From Lachnospiraceae bacterium (GTDB lineage: Bacteria > Bacillota > Clostridia > Lachnospirales > Lachnospiraceae), in the NCBI GenBank assembly GCA_003862155.1, contig QOUV01000018.1:1-38177 (forward strand): a stretch of DNA of 38,177 bases, read 5' to 3'. The position numbers were made by a program, and so were the translations under genes. This document shows positions 15,621-22,314 of the stretch, one piece after another; within the stretch, counting starts at the first letter, position 1, and each line of letters opens with the position of its first letter. The notes beneath the pieces were generated by a model. The model was not told the origin of the DNA and did not search any database. It saw nothing but the letters and a program-made list of their open reading frames with translations.

Positions 15621-17398
15621 TGGAAATAACAGATTTTGAAAAAAAACGCGCTTCAAATCTGATATGGAACGGAGCTCACGACTATTCGATAGAGACAGGA
15701 TTTCGAGTCTATGATGAGGACGGACATGCTGACATATACTGGAACACGATGGTTGGCGTGATCCACAGAAGATACGACTGGGAAAAACTCCTTACTTACT
15801 ATAACTCATTTCATGAGAAGATAAACCAGGGCGTCTATGAGAGCCTGTTCTGGATAGCAATGGAGAACGGGGCTTTTCAAAAAGAAGTGGATAAGAGGTA
15901 TGCACTTTCTAACCTGAGAAAGGAGTATGCCGCAAGGGCCTTGGAAGAGACGAGGAACAATGTCAATTTTGAGGACTCTGCAGGTGAGAGGCTTATCGCA
16001 GTAACACACGGGCACCTGCACCATTGCCTCGGAGAAGATGCCCAGATCCCGGACATAGTCGACAGAAAACTCTTAGATGCAATTGAAATCCCTGGCGACC
16101 TTGATACCGACGGTGCGATAGAGCGGATAGATAGGGCCTTAAAGACTTATTTTCCATATACATCGGGCGCACATAAAAAAACATTTCTAGACAATTTTCA
16201 CATTCATCTCTCTTCACCCATCGCTCTTATCAGAAGAAAGGTGAAACTCTCAAAGCAGGAGAGCGGGCCTGTAAGGCACATGTCATTCGGGTACGGAGAG
16301 CATACGAACGAGTACGGCGGAAGCGTCGTAGACCAGAGCCACCTGACGGTTTCCTTCGCAAAGTACACAGCTCAGACGGACGAAGGCTTAAAGAAATATA
16401 TTTCAAATTATTTCGGAAATTCAGTCTGCAGCGAAAACGAGACAAAGAGGCTTCAAAAAGAGTACTGCTACGGAAATCACACCGATGTTAAGCTTCACTT
16501 TACAAGAGGCGACTACGACGAGAAGATGCTTGATGCCGGTTTTGCTGGTAAGATGCATAAACAGGCGATAGATCAGGCAAAGGACAACGAGAGAGCCTAT
16601 AAAGACAACGAAGTCATTCACCGCGTCCAGATCGAGAAGCTGACTGAAAAGATCAGAAACTCGGTCTTAGTCAGGATGGAGGATCAGACGATAAGGTCCA
16701 AGTCCGGAAAAATTGTCCCGGCTAAGGTATGGAGAGCTCTGTATCTCGATGACGACAGGATTTTCAAAAAAACAATACCGGGTGACAATGGAAATATCTC
16801 CGTTGATCTGCTTCTCGACGCTTCGACTTCCGAGATACACAGGCAGGAGATCGTAGCCGCTCAGGGCTATATGATCGCAGAAGCGCTGACGAAATGCAAT
16901 ATCCCGGTCAGAGTCTATTCATTCTGCTCGATGACGGGATATACAGTAATTAACCTATACCGTGACTACAGCGAGAAGGACAGGAACAGGGAGATATTCC
17001 GGTATGCTACGACCGGGGCCAATAGAGACGGGATGGCTATTAGGATCGCAGCCGGGCTGATGTCTGAGACGAAACACTCAATTTTCGAGGAAAATCACGC
17101 TGACCACAAACTGCTTATCGTCTTATCAGACTGCACGCCAAACGACATGATAAAGGTGCGGACAGGCGACGGACGGTACAGAGACTATGCCGCAGAGGTT
17201 GGCGTTTTGGATACAGCAGCCGAGGTACACTCGGCCAGGATGAAGGGCATAAACGTGCTCTGCGTCTTTACAGGAAATGACAAATCCCTTCCGAACGTTC
17301 ACAAGATCTACGGATCGGATTTTGCGAGGATAAGACAGCTTGATATGTTTGCAGACGCTGTCGGGACAATGCTTCAGACCAGGATTGAAAGAACATGA
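15620..17398 (+). CDS. VWA-domain partner of the MoxR ATPase (NorD/CobT-like)
   Basis: The 592-residue cytoplasmic protein has a C-terminal von Willebrand factor A domain (about 392-590). The metal-ion-dependent adhesion site is complete: DASTS at 400-404, the Thr in TTGANRDG near 464-465, and D504 in LSDCTPND. The N-terminal two-thirds is helical, charged and not assignable by eye; it carries a His-rich stretch, THGHLHHC (129-136), that could bind metal. This matches the NorD/ViaA/CobT kind of VWA protein encoded next to a MoxR-type ATPase. The overlap with the ATPase gene (TAATG) supports a complex. The C-terminus may be altered: a different frame stays open for 58 codons across and beyond this stop (17334-17510). 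Confidence 0.85.
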   Translation: MEITDFEKKRASNLIWNGAHDYSIETGFRVYDEDGHADIYWNTMVGVIHRRYDWEKLLTYYNSFHEKINQGVYESLFWIAMENGAFQKEVDKRYALSNLRKEYAARALEETRNNVNFEDSAGERLIAVTHGHLHHCLGEDAQIPDIVDRKLLDAIEIPGDLDTDGAIERIDRALKTYFPYTSGAHKKTFLDNFHIHLSSPIALIRRKVKLSKQESGPVRHMSFGYGEHTNEYGGSVVDQSHLTVSFAKYTAQTDEGLKKYISNYFGNSVCSENETKRLQKEYCYGNHTDVKLHFTRGDYDEKMLDAGFAGKMHKQAIDQAKDNERAYKDNEVIHRVQIEKLTEKIRNSVLVRMEDQTIRSKSGKIVPAKVWRALYLDDDRIFKKTIPGDNGNISVDLLLDASTSEIHRQEIVAAQGYMIAEALTKCNIPVRVYSFCSMTGYTVINLYRDYSEKDRNREIFRYATTGANRDGMAIRIAAGLMSETKHSIFEENHADHKLLIVLSDCTPNDMIKVRTGDGRYRDYAAEVGVLDTAAEVHSARMKGINVLCVFTGNDKSLPNVHKIYGSDFARIRQLDMFADAVGTMLQTRIERT

Positions 17399-17510
17399 GG
17401 GACAATATAATACTGATCGGGAAAAATACGCAGATATCACTATAGACGAGGAAAAATTTGACATTCCAAACACGATAAAGGCAGTTATCGAAAAATTGAA
17501 TTATAAGTGA
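17386..17510 (+). other. Possible short coding stretch after the VWA gene
   Basis: In the +1 frame relative to the VWA gene, the sequence is open from 17334 to a TGA at 17508-17510. From the TTG at 17386 it would encode 41 residues, ending DITIDEEKFDIPNT and KAVIEKLNYK, which look like real protein. There is no ATG in this frame and no good ribosome-binding site before the TTG. It could be a frameshifted C-terminus of the VWA protein, a small gene with a weak start, or a remnant. Confidence 0.35.
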
Positions 17511-17712
17511 AAATAATTCATCTTAAAAGTGAATATGATGCGCCGCACCTTACTTTGACCGGTTTTTTGTACAGATATCTTTACTTTTGCCGTTGAATTT
17601 TATTCACAATAGCATTAAAATATATTCAATTAACAAAGTAAAGGAGCTCCTGTCTATCTGTTGCCGTTTTATTCAGGAGGTCTGGGAAAAGTAGAAAGAA
17701 GGGAAAACAAAC
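17511..17712 (+). promoter_or_regulatory. Promoter and structured leader of the second cstA
   Basis: TTTTGTACA (17565-17573) lies 19 bases upstream of TTGAAT (17593-17598), which is 17 bases from TAAAAT (17616-17621); the spacer again ends in TAGCAT. The leader from about 17628 has CTCCTG (17647-17652) pairing CAGGAG (17674-17679), a 21-base loop holding TGTTGCC, then AAAGAAGGGA before the ATG. All of these elements are shared with the first cstA, although the surrounding bases differ. Confidence 0.7.
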
Positions 17713-19329
17713 ATGGCAACTTTTATTATCGGCCTTGTCATCTTAATCGGTGGTGGCGCTCTTTACGGACACTTCTGTGAGAGAGTTTTCGAACCGGATG
17801 ACAGAGAGACACCTGCTTACGCTAAGCAGGATGGTGTGGATTACGTTCCGATGGCTACATGGAGGAACGCACTTATCAATCTTTTAAATATCGCAGGAAC
17901 AGGACCTATCCTTGGACCTATTCAGGGTATTCTTTTCGGACCTGTCGCATTCCTCGCTATCCCGATCGGAAACGTTATCGGAGGTTCAATGCATGACTAC
18001 TTCGCTGGTATGATCTGTACTCGTGAAGGCGGTATGCAGATGCCTCAGTTCGTAGAGAAGTACACAAACAGAGGTATCTACTATCTGTACGATGTTTTCA
18101 TCTGTATCCTGCTTTTACTTGTAGGAGCCGTATTCATCTACACACCAGGAGATATCTTCAACACTCAGATCCTTGGTCGTTCTGGAGCTCCTTCAGATCC
18201 TGTTACATGGGTTATTTACACAGTTATCTTTGTTTACTACCTGATTGCAACAGTATTCCCTATCGATAAGATCATCGGACGTATTTATCCTATCTTCGGT
18301 GCCATACTTCTTATCTCAGCAGTAGGTATCTTTGTTGCAATCTTTGCTAAAGGATATCCTCTTACAGATATCTGGGCAAGCTGGAATACAGTTGGAGCTA
18401 ACGGTGCCAACAGCGGCTTCAACTATGGCGCATACTTCGGTGCAGGTCCATTCGCAGACGGAGCCAAAGGAATTGGCGGACACTTCCTTCCTATATTCTT
18501 CGTAACAGTTGCCTGCGGTATCCTTTCAGGATTCCATACGACACAGACCGCCCTTGTATCACGTACTATTAAGAGCGAGAGAAAAGGACGTTTCGTATTC
18601 TACGATATGATGGTAACAGAGGGCTTCATCGCTATGTGCTGGGCAGCTGGTACTATGGCTATGATCAACCTTGGAGCTAAGGCCGGCGGTGTTACAATGC
18701 TCTTTGATCAGACTACAAAGGCATGGACATTCAACGCATTAGTAAATGGCAAGATGGCAGCCGTAAGTGCTACATCAGTCGTTGGTATCCTCTGCAAGAA
18801 CGCACTTGGACCTGTAGGTGGTATGATCTCTATCATCGGTGTCATCGTACTTCCTATTACTTCAGGTGATACAGCTTTAAGATCATTAAGACTTACTCTT
18901 ACTGATACATTCCACCTGAAGCAGGAAAAGAACTCACAGCGTCTTCTCCTTGCAGCACCTATCTTCGCCCTCGTATATGTAATCCTCGTTTGGGCTAAGC
19001 TCGATGCAAATGGATTCAACATCCTCTGGAGATACTTCGCATGGTCAAACCAGATGATCTCACTGTTCGCCCTTGCAGGTATCACGATCTACATGTTCGA
19101 GAACAACAAGGCTAGGTTCGCCTGGATGCCAATGATCGCCGGTACATTCTACTCATTTGTAACCTGCGCATTCATTGCACACGCACAGATCGGACTTAAC
19201 CTTCCGTGGGTGGCAGCATACACTGTAGCCCTTGTTTGGACCGTATTCTATGATGGTATTACCATTCATGGTGGCGTGAAGAGAGCGAAAGCTATATCTT
19301 CATCCGGTGCCGATACCGTGGCAGCATAA
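17713..19329 (+). CDS. cstA: CstA-family carbon starvation / pyruvate-type transporter (copy 2)
   Basis: This 538-residue membrane protein is the close paralogue of the protein at 13016-14599. It has the same hallmarks: EPDDRETPAY, GTGPILGPIQG, GSMHDYFAGM, SGFHTTQTALVSRTIKSE, EGFIAMCWAAGTMAMI and LPITSGDTALRSLR. The main differences are two small insertions, in the loop after NYGAYFG and in the segment after KAGGVTM (about 11 residues in total), and scattered substitutions in outer loops. The shared promoter and leader suggest the regulatory region was duplicated with the gene and then held by selection. It is followed by a strong terminator and faces birA. The two copies may differ in substrate or affinity, which the sequence does not show. 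Confidence 0.93.
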   Translation: MATFIIGLVILIGGGALYGHFCERVFEPDDRETPAYAKQDGVDYVPMATWRNALINLLNIAGTGPILGPIQGILFGPVAFLAIPIGNVIGGSMHDYFAGMICTREGGMQMPQFVEKYTNRGIYYLYDVFICILLLLVGAVFIYTPGDIFNTQILGRSGAPSDPVTWVIYTVIFVYYLIATVFPIDKIIGRIYPIFGAILLISAVGIFVAIFAKGYPLTDIWASWNTVGANGANSGFNYGAYFGAGPFADGAKGIGGHFLPIFFVTVACGILSGFHTTQTALVSRTIKSERKGRFVFYDMMVTEGFIAMCWAAGTMAMINLGAKAGGVTMLFDQTTKAWTFNALVNGKMAAVSATSVVGILCKNALGPVGGMISIIGVIVLPITSGDTALRSLRLTLTDTFHLKQEKNSQRLLLAAPIFALVYVILVWAKLDANGFNILWRYFAWSNQMISLFALAGITIYMFENNKARFAWMPMIAGTFYSFVTCAFIAHAQIGLNLPWVAAYTVALVWTVFYDGITIHGGVKRAKAISSSGADTVAA

Positions 19330-19358
19330 GCATAAATAACTTCTTATTTCATAAAAAG

Positions 19359-19388
19359 AGCAGGCCGCCTAAGCGGCCTGCTTTTTTT
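19359..19388. terminator. Bidirectional terminator between cstA copy 2 and birA
   Basis: AGCAGGCCGC (19359-19368), a CTAA loop and GCGGCCTGCT (19373-19382) form a perfect 10-bp stem. It is followed by a run of seven T on the plus strand and by CTTTTTAT on the minus strand. It lies between the convergent cstA and birA genes. Confidence 0.92.
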
Positions 19389-19406
19389 ATGCACAAATTT
19401 ATACAT

Positions 19407-20198
19407 TTACAGTGAGAGGATTTTTACTAAAAGCCCAGCAATGAATTCGTTACGGCTGACTACTGGAGTCTCGTCATCAGAAAAAATACTTCCGGCCTTA
19501 TCCCTTATCTCGGCTGAGAAGTCGGTCGATTTCGTGTTGAAATTTATCCCGATACCTGTTATGTACCAGAGTGGTTTGCCGAGATCTACGTCGAAACCTG
19601 CTTCGGTAAGAATCCCACAGATTTTTTTCCCGTTCAAAATACAGGAATTGGGCTTTGAAAATTCTGCAGGTTTTTTACAGAGGGTATTTATTGTGTCAAC
19701 AATGCATTTGGCGACGGAAGAGGTGAGCTTCTTCGGGTCCTTGAGCTTCATCTTATCAGGGAGCATTATGACGCTCAGATAGATCCCGCCATCGGGAGAG
19801 GCAAAGGCGTGTCCGGTGTGACCTTTTCCACCGGTCTGTGACTCTGCTGTTATTACGGTGCCGTGAGAGGCGCCGGTCGTTATACGCCGAAGCGCTTCCT
19901 TATTTGTCGAATCTATAGAGTCAAAGACGAAAACATCGTCGATATTTACTATTGACTTGTCATCATATTTTTCAAGAAAAGGGATCAGCCCCTCCTTCGA
20001 GAGCTTGTCCGACTTTTCAGAGAGGCAGTAGCCCTTGTGTGTGGCGGCCTGTATGTCGTAGCCCTTCTCCCGAAGCTGGTTTACAGCCCGCCAGACCGCG
20101 TTTCTTGAGATGCTAAGGTTTGACGCGAGCTCGGCGCCGGAGAACCAGACTCCCTTGTTCCTCTCGAGATGATCCAGTACTTTTTCTATAGTAGTCAT
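19407..20198 (-). CDS. birA: BirA-type biotin repressor/ligase homologue with eroded active site
   Basis: The protein has 263 residues from the ATG at 20198. That start is chosen because AAGGTG lies six bases before it; the GTG nine bases upstream is part of that site. An N-terminal winged helix (about 1-60, SGAELASNLSISRNAVWRAVNQLR) precedes a biotin-ligase catalytic domain. DSIDSTNKEA, GGIYLSV, LNGKKICGILTEA and GIGINFN are well kept. Two key motifs are not: the GRGRxGR biotinyl-AMP loop reads GGKGHTGH (123-130), and KWxND reads SKPNS (181-185), so the lysine matching the catalytic Lys of E. coli BirA appears lost. It may act mainly as a biotin-sensing repressor of the facing bioB-bioY genes, with another ligase elsewhere, or be an unusual active ligase. 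Confidence 0.85.
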   Translation of the reverse strand: MTTIEKVLDHLERNKGVWFSGAELASNLSISRNAVWRAVNQLREKGYDIQAATHKGYCLSEKSDKLSKEGLIPFLEKYDDKSIVNIDDVFVFDSIDSTNKEALRRITTGASHGTVITAESQTGGKGHTGHAFASPDGGIYLSVIMLPDKMKLKDPKKLTSSVAKCIVDTINTLCKKPAEFSKPNSCILNGKKICGILTEAGFDVDLGKPLWYITGIGINFNTKSTDFSAEIRDKAGSIFSDDETPVVSRNEFIAGLLVKILSL

Positions 20199-20310
20199 AT
20201 TTGTCACCTTAAAATGTTAATTGTCACTACATTATTATAGCTTTTTGAACATATTTTACAAGCATAAATGTCACGCATAAATTAAAATTATGTTGACAAT
20301 TGTGACAAAT
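20199..20310. promoter_or_regulatory. birA/bioB control region with four ATTTGTCAC-like elements
   Basis: The plus strand has ATTTGTCAC (20199-20207), AATTGTCAC (20219-20227) and AAATGTCAC (20266-20274), and the first form occurs exactly inverted as GTGACAAAT (20302-20310). One copy overlaps the birA ribosome-binding site, one the predicted birA start site, and the inverted copy lies in the bioB promoter spacer. The birA promoter on the minus strand is TTGTAA (20256-20261), 16 bases, TATAAT (20234-20239). The element differs from the usual Firmicute BirA half-site (TTGTTAAC-like). Operator function is inferred. Confidence 0.5.
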
Positions 20311-20321
20311 TGGCTTAGAAT
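20293..20321 (+). promoter_or_regulatory. Sigma-A promoter of bioB-bioY
   Basis: A perfect TTGACA (20293-20298), a 17-base spacer and TAGAAT (20316-20321) are present. The spacer contains GTGACAAAT, so a repressor bound there would block polymerase. AAGGAG at 20347-20352 serves the bioB ATG at 20363. Confidence 0.8.
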
Positions 20322-20362
20322 TTCTATTGTTGTGTATTTTAAAAATAAGGAGTAATAAGCTG

Positions 20363-21388
20363 ATGGATATCGAGAAACTTGCAGACGAGATCATCGCTGG
20401 GAAGAGACTTAAAAGAGGGGACGATCTGTCTTTTCTTATCACTGCAGATTTAGACCAGATGCGCGATGGCGCCGACAGGATCAGAAAAGCTCTCTGCGGT
20501 GACAAAGTGGACCTTTGCACTATTATAAGTGGACGTGGCGGAAGGTGTGGAGAGAACTGCAAATTTTGTGCGCAGTCGGCGCACAATCACACTCACTGTG
20601 ACGAATTTGAGTTCAGAGATGAGAACGAGATCATAGAGGAAGCGAAGTCGAATCAGGAAGAGGGCGTCGACAGATTTGCTATCGTAGATTCCGGTTATGG
20701 CCCTTCGGATGCGGACTTTGAGAAGATCATCCATGTGATAGAGAGAATGCATAAGGAGCTAAAGATCGAGCTCTGCTGCTCGCTCGGATTTATGACGAGT
20801 GAACAGTTCCACAGGCTTCACATGGCTGGAGTTACCGGAATTCACAACAACATCGAGACTTCGAGGAGGTTTTTCCCTCATATCTGCACTACGCACACAT
20901 TTGACGACAAGATCGCAAATATCAAGCGTGCCCAGAACGAGGGACTTGCGGTCTGCTCCGGTGGAATCATCGGTATGGGAGAGGACTGGGACGACAGGAT
21001 CGACATGGCCATTACCTTAAATGAGCTTGGCATCAGATCAATCCCTGTAAACAGCCTTATGCCTATAAAGGGAACACCGCTCGAGGATCGCCCGAGACTT
21101 ACTGAGGACGATATCCTGCGTACGATTGCGATCTTTCGGTTTATTAATCCTGAAGCTGATATCAGACTCGCCGGCGGAAGAGCCCTGATGGCGGACAACG
21201 GAAGATGTACATTCTCATCTGGCGCGAGCGCAAGCATCACTGGAAATATGCTTACGACTTCAGGTTCTACGATTAAGCAGGACAAAGAGATGCTTGCGGA
21301 GCTCGGAAGAGATACGACTCCGGACTGGGAGAGGCCTGAAGAGGATAGATGGGACTACAAATATAAATACAGAGAAGAGGCAGTATAA
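20363..21388 (+). CDS. bioB: Biotin synthase
   Basis: The 341-residue radical-SAM enzyme inserts sulfur into dethiobiotin to make biotin. The SAM-cluster motif is CGENCKFC (62-69), followed by the conserved AQSAHN. Residues expected around the auxiliary iron-sulfur cluster include C138/C139, C198 and R273 (LAGGR). The position equal to the first auxiliary-cluster cysteine of E. coli BioB (C97, in FCM) appears to be alanine here (A106, in DRFAIVDSG), so the auxiliary cluster may be bound differently. The start at 20363 is preferred over an upstream in-frame TTG because AAGGAG stands ten bases before it. bioY follows after 3 bases. No other biotin-synthesis genes are in the window, so dethiobiotin may be scavenged or made elsewhere. 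Confidence 0.93.
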   Translation: MDIEKLADEIIAGKRLKRGDDLSFLITADLDQMRDGADRIRKALCGDKVDLCTIISGRGGRCGENCKFCAQSAHNHTHCDEFEFRDENEIIEEAKSNQEEGVDRFAIVDSGYGPSDADFEKIIHVIERMHKELKIELCCSLGFMTSEQFHRLHMAGVTGIHNNIETSRRFFPHICTTHTFDDKIANIKRAQNEGLAVCSGGIIGMGEDWDDRIDMAITLNELGIRSIPVNSLMPIKGTPLEDRPRLTEDDILRTIAIFRFINPEADIRLAGGRALMADNGRCTFSSGASASITGNMLTTSGSTIKQDKEMLAELGRDTTPDWERPEEDRWDYKYKYREEAV

Positions 21389-21391
21389 TTT

Positions 21392-21970
21392 ATGTCAGAC
21401 AGCACTATTAACAGAATGAACCCAAACAACACAGATTCCAAAGTAAGATTCTTAACGACCACGGCTCTTATGACTGCAGTCATCTGCATTCTTGGACCTT
21501 TGTCACTTCCTATCGGGCCAGTGCCGATTTCACTTACAAATCTGGCACTCTATTTTACAATGTATATACTTGATACTAAGCGTGGAGTTACAGCTTATAT
21601 CGTGTATCTTCTGATCGGACTCATTGGCCTGCCGGTTTTCTCAGGATTTCAGGGCGGACCGCAGAAGCTCGTAGGCCCTACAGGTGGTTACCTGATCGGC
21701 TTTATTCCTATGATACTTATTATCGGTCCTGTGATAAAGAGATTCTATAAGAAGAGAGTTCTATCTATTATTGTTATGGAGGCAGCGACCTGGGTTGCTT
21801 ATCTCTTTGGTACGATATGGCTTAAGACTTCAGCCGGAATGACTTTTCAGGCTGCACTTGCCGCCGGCGTGCTTCCTTTCGTAATTGAGGACTTCGCGAA
21901 GATCGTGATCGCTGGTATTTTCGGGCCTGTATTAAGAGACAGGTTAAGGCCTTTTACAAGGGTAGAGTAA
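21392..21970 (+). CDS. bioY: BioY biotin-uptake S component (ECF transporter)
   Basis: The 192-residue membrane protein has five to six hydrophobic segments after a short polar N-terminus. BioY features are clear: LGPLSLPIGPVPISLTN, VYLLIGLIGLPVFSGF, GGPQKLVGPTGGYLIGF and a C-terminal VIEDFAKIVIAGIFGP. BioY binds biotin with very high affinity and works with the shared energy-coupling module (EcfA, EcfA', EcfT), which is not encoded here. It lies 3 bases after bioB and is ended by the hairpin at 21981. Pairing with bioB and a facing birA supports biotin or dethiobiotin as the substrate. Confidence 0.95.
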   Translation: MSDSTINRMNPNNTDSKVRFLTTTALMTAVICILGPLSLPIGPVPISLTNLALYFTMYILDTKRGVTAYIVYLLIGLIGLPVFSGFQGGPQKLVGPTGGYLIGFIPMILIIGPVIKRFYKKRVLSIIVMEAATWVAYLFGTIWLKTSAGMTFQAALAAGVLPFVIEDFAKIVIAGIFGPVLRDRLRPFTRVE

Positions 21971-21980
21971 TAGTAGTTGT

Positions 21981-22016
21981 GCCGGAGCAGCCGCAGCTGC
22001 TCCGGCGATTATTTTT
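21981..22016 (+). terminator. Terminator of bioB-bioY
   Basis: GCCGGAGCAGC (21981-21991) and GCTGCTCCGGC (21996-22006) form an 11-bp perfect stem with a CGCA loop, followed by GATTATTTTT. The T-tract overlaps the stop codon of the convergent ArsR gene. Confidence 0.85.
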
Positions 22017-22314
22017 CTTCGATATGATCTCTGCCGACGCCAAGTATTGAGTGGACATGCTCGTCGGCCAGGAAGTAGAAGATCTGCTTCCCGTCGCGGC
22101 GGGAGTCGATAAGTTTATTGGTCTTTAAAATTTTAAGCTGATGAGAGACGGCGGAGGTCGTCATGCTGAGAGCCTCTGCGATGTCGCTTACACTTCGCTC
22201 CTCGTCGTAGAGACAGAAGAGGATTCTTATTCTGGTCGAATCGCCGAACACTTTGAAAAGTTCGGCGAGATCGGCCATTTCATTTTCATCTGGAAGAACG
22301 CATTTATTTTTCAT
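22009..22314 (-). CDS. ArsR/SmtB-family zinc-type repressor
   Basis: The 101-residue winged-helix repressor carries ELFKVFGDSTRIRIL and the recognition region VSDIAEALSMTTSAVSHQLKIL. At the C-terminus, D84, H86, H97 and E100 match the alpha-5 metal site (D-x-H-x10-H-x2-E/H) of zinc sensors SmtB and CzrA. The CadC-type Cys site (ELCVCD) is absent and there is only one Cys near the N-terminus, so zinc is the most likely effector. The ATG lies within the end of the upstream ATPase gene (11-base overlap, no separate ribosome-binding site), so repressor and pump are co-expressed. The expected operator is the inverted repeat at 24339-24358, giving feedback control. Confidence 0.93.
   Translation of the reverse strand: MKNKCVLPDENEMADLAELFKVFGDSTRIRILFCLYDEERSVSDIAEALSMTTSAVSHQLKILKTNKLIDSRRDGKQIFYFLADEHVHSILGVGRDHIEEK

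Noticed and set aside
20327-20362. N-terminal extension of biotin synthase from an upstream TTG
   Set aside because: The extension covers the ribosome-binding site AAGGAG, which serves the ATG at 20363; homology also begins there.
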